In this document: piece by piece, positions 5,982-7,037 of the stretch | Numbering within the stretch: position 1 is the first letter of the stretch | Layout of the letters: each line of letters starts with the position of its first letter | Assembly (NCBI GenBank): GCA_023430705.1 | Contig: JAEYZJ010000247.1 | Location: 1-7,037 of the forward strand | Origin: Pseudomonadota bacterium | GTDB taxonomy: Bacteria > Pseudomonadota > Alphaproteobacteria > Rhizobiales > Devosiaceae | DNA: 7,037 nucleotides | Direction of reading: 5' to 3' | Notes under the pieces: generated by a model | The model's database searches: none | The model's input: only the letters and a program-made list of their open reading frames with translations | Told to the model about the DNA's origin: nothing | Program-made: the position numbers and the translations under genes

Positions 5982-6409
5982 TCGTCTGCTCCCCCCGGGC
6001 GGATCAGGCCGCCCATCTTCGTGATGAATTCCGAGACTGCCCTGTCGAAGGCAGCATTGTGCCGCGCGCCCAGGTCCGGCACCACGAGGGTCAGCTCGCG
6101 GGTGCGCAGCGCGGGCGCGCCGATATCGACGCGGCCGCGGTGGGCGCGCCCGTAGGCGTCCATGAAGGCCTCGCGCTCGGCGGGGCCGAAGTGGCAGACG
6201 GCGAAGATGGTCGCGAGGTGCTTGCGCGGAATGGGCGTGGCGTAGGCGGGGCTCGTGATCTGGGTCACGAAGCTGCGGTGCTTGCCGAGCGCGTCGGCGA
6301 GGCGCTGGCGCGCCCCGGACGGGCGGGTGTCGAGCACCCGCGAGAGCACCTGCTTGTAGGCGCGGATCGCCTCGCCGGCGGCGTCGCGCGACGGTTCAGC
6401 GGGCGGCAT
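5978..6409 (-). CDS. Uncharacterised HTH-like protein between PTS Enzyme I and dhaK
   Basis: This encodes 143 residues of a family I do not know by function. The frame is open further upstream to 6544, but there it encodes an Arg/Ser/Pro-rich shadow of the Enzyme I gene, so the ATG at 6409, with GGGGA about 9 bases before it, is the likely start. It overlaps the Enzyme I stop by 14 bases, and its own stop overlaps the dhaK ATG (ATGA). Residues 13-28 look like a helix. Residues 31-74 resemble an XRE-type helix-turn-helix: RLADALGK, a turn, then HRSFVTQITS as candidate recognition helix, with TPIPRKHLATIFAVCHF after it. Residues 76-90 (PAEREAFMDAYGRAH) form another helix, and the C-terminus may hold a strand (ELTLVVPDLG, 105-114) and a helix (NAAFDRAVSEFI). 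A DNA-binding regulator of the dha operon, or a partner of DhaK, is possible; both are inferences. Confidence 0.8.
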   Translation of the reverse strand: MPPAEPSRDAAGEAIRAYKQVLSRVLDTRPSGARQRLADALGKHRSFVTQITSPAYATPIPRKHLATIFAVCHFGPAEREAFMDAYGRAHRGRVDIGAPALRTRELTLVVPDLGARHNAAFDRAVSEFITKMGGLIRPGGADE

Positions 6410-7037
6410 CGGCGCTGTCCCCGGTGCCGACGGTGGCGACCGCGGCCTTGGCGAGCGGCAACTGCGCCGCGGCGACGGAGAGCGCGCGCAGCCCTGCCCC
6501 GATGAGCAGCGGAATGACGGCGGGGTCGCCGCCGGCATCGCCACACAGGCTCACGGGGATCGCCTTCTCCTGGCCGAAGCGCGCGACGTTGCGGATCAGC
6601 GAGAGCACGGCGGGATGACGGACATCGGCGAGATGGTTGACCGCGCCGCTGTCGCGGCCCGCCGCCATGACATACTGGGTGAGGTCGTTCGAGCCGATGG
6701 AGAAGAAGGCGACGCCCGCAAAGGGGGCCGGATCGATGGCGACGGCGGGCACCTCGACCATGATGCCGAGCGGGGGCATCCGATGCGGGATGCCGGCGTC
6801 GGCGAGAGCCTGCGCCTCCTGGCTGAAGATCGCCTCGGCAGCGCGGTACTCCTCGACCAGGGTGACCATCGGGAACATCACCTTGAGCTCGCCGAACACA
6901 GCGGCGCGCAGCAGGGCGCGGACCTGTACACGGAACACGTCGGGCCGGGCGAGCGACAGGCGGATGCCGCGCTGGCCGAGGAACGGATTGGCTTCCTCGA
7001 CGGTGTAGCCGGGGACCGGCTTGTCGCCGCCGGCATC
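6396..7037 (-). CDS. PTS Enzyme I-type PEP-protein phosphotransferase, C-terminal part (gene cut by right edge)
   Basis: Only the last 214 codons are in the window; the frame is open through the edge, and the GTG at 6938 is internal. The segment is the PEP-binding barrel of Enzyme I, which takes phosphate from PEP and passes it to HPr. Family signatures in order are GGDKPVPGY near the edge, NPFLGQRGIRLSLARPDVFRVQ, MFPMVT, GIMVEVPA (metal-binding Glu), SIGSNDLTQYVMAAGRD (Asn-Asp pair that binds PEP and Mg), HPAVL, and CGDAGGDPAV with the catalytic Cys. Usual Enzyme I has AADRGN and CGEMAGD at the last two motifs, so this is a somewhat divergent member. Being in the dha operon it probably feeds DhaM, either as a separate protein or fused to DhaM/HPr domains at its unseen N-terminus. 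E. coli DhaM ends with only an N-terminal Enzyme I-like domain and lacks this barrel. Its stop overlaps the next gene by 14 bases. Confidence 0.9.
   Translation of the reverse strand, partial: DAGGDKPVPGYTVEEANPFLGQRGIRLSLARPDVFRVQVRALLRAAVFGELKVMFPMVTLVEEYRAAEAIFSQEAQALADAGIPHRMPPLGIMVEVPAVAIDPAPFAGVAFFSIGSNDLTQYVMAAGRDSGAVNHLADVRHPAVLSLIRNVARFGQEKAIPVSLCGDAGGDPAVIPLLIGAGLRALSVAAAQLPLAKAAVATVGTGDSADAAR

Noticed and set aside
4770..6155. A 461-codon plus-strand open frame opposite dhaK
   Set aside because: It begins inside the tRNA-His gene and crosses its terminator, and it is opposite the unmistakable dhaK gene; it shows no family features.
6410..6544. N-terminal extension of the HTH-like protein to position 6544
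   Set aside because: The 45 extra residues are an Arg/Ser/Pro-rich shadow of the Enzyme I frame, and the ATG at 6409 has a plausible ribosome binding site.

Overview
The window is a very GC-rich chromosomal segment that reads as an alphaproteobacterium, most likely of the order Hyphomicrobiales (Rhizobiales). Three things point there. The tRNA-His has the lineage-typical U72 and A73 and no paired G-1. The tRNA promoter resembles the rhizobial sigma-70 form (CTTGxC, 17-base spacer, CTATxT). The large sensor protein has a PdhS/PleC/DivL-type DHp segment. I cannot name a genus from sequence alone.

Layout. (1) Positions 3-1513, minus strand: two inner-membrane permease genes of the dipeptide/oligopeptide/nickel (DppB/DppC) ABC family, overlapping by four bases (GTGA). 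The B-type subunit is unusually short and lacks a recognisable EAA coupling loop. (2) Positions 1623-4547, minus strand: a 974-residue soluble multi-PAS protein ending in a histidine-kinase-like DHp and ATPase region. The phosphoacceptor histidine position holds arginine and several ATP-binding motifs are eroded, so it looks like a pseudo-histidine kinase, comparable in principle to DivL. (3) Positions 4548-4735: a divergent control region with CtrA-like boxes, an inverted repeat over the sensor start codon, and a promoter facing right. (4) Positions 4736-4843, plus strand: tRNA-His(GTG) and its intrinsic terminator. (5) Positions 4844-4997: a non-coding convergent gap with a 12-base tandem repeat and two short hairpins. 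(6) Positions 4998-7037, minus strand: the end of a tightly packed PTS-linked dihydroxyacetone kinase operon. Reading right to left it holds the C-terminal part of a PTS Enzyme I-type protein (gene continues past the right edge), a 143-residue helix-turn-helix-like protein of unknown role, and dhaK.

How the genes work together. In PTS-dependent dihydroxyacetone kinases, phosphate passes from PEP through Enzyme I, HPr and DhaM to the ADP cofactor on DhaL, while DhaK binds dihydroxyacetone covalently. The Enzyme I-type protein and DhaK seen here are the two ends of that relay; dhaL and dhaM are not visible and, if present, are probably upstream, beyond 7037. The two permeases would need an ATPase and a solute-binding protein from outside the window. 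The most interesting items are the pseudo-kinase with CtrA-like sites in front of it, the trimmed permease, and the small HTH-like gene inside the dha operon. I saw no mobile element, CRISPR array or phage feature, and no clearly new multi-gene system.
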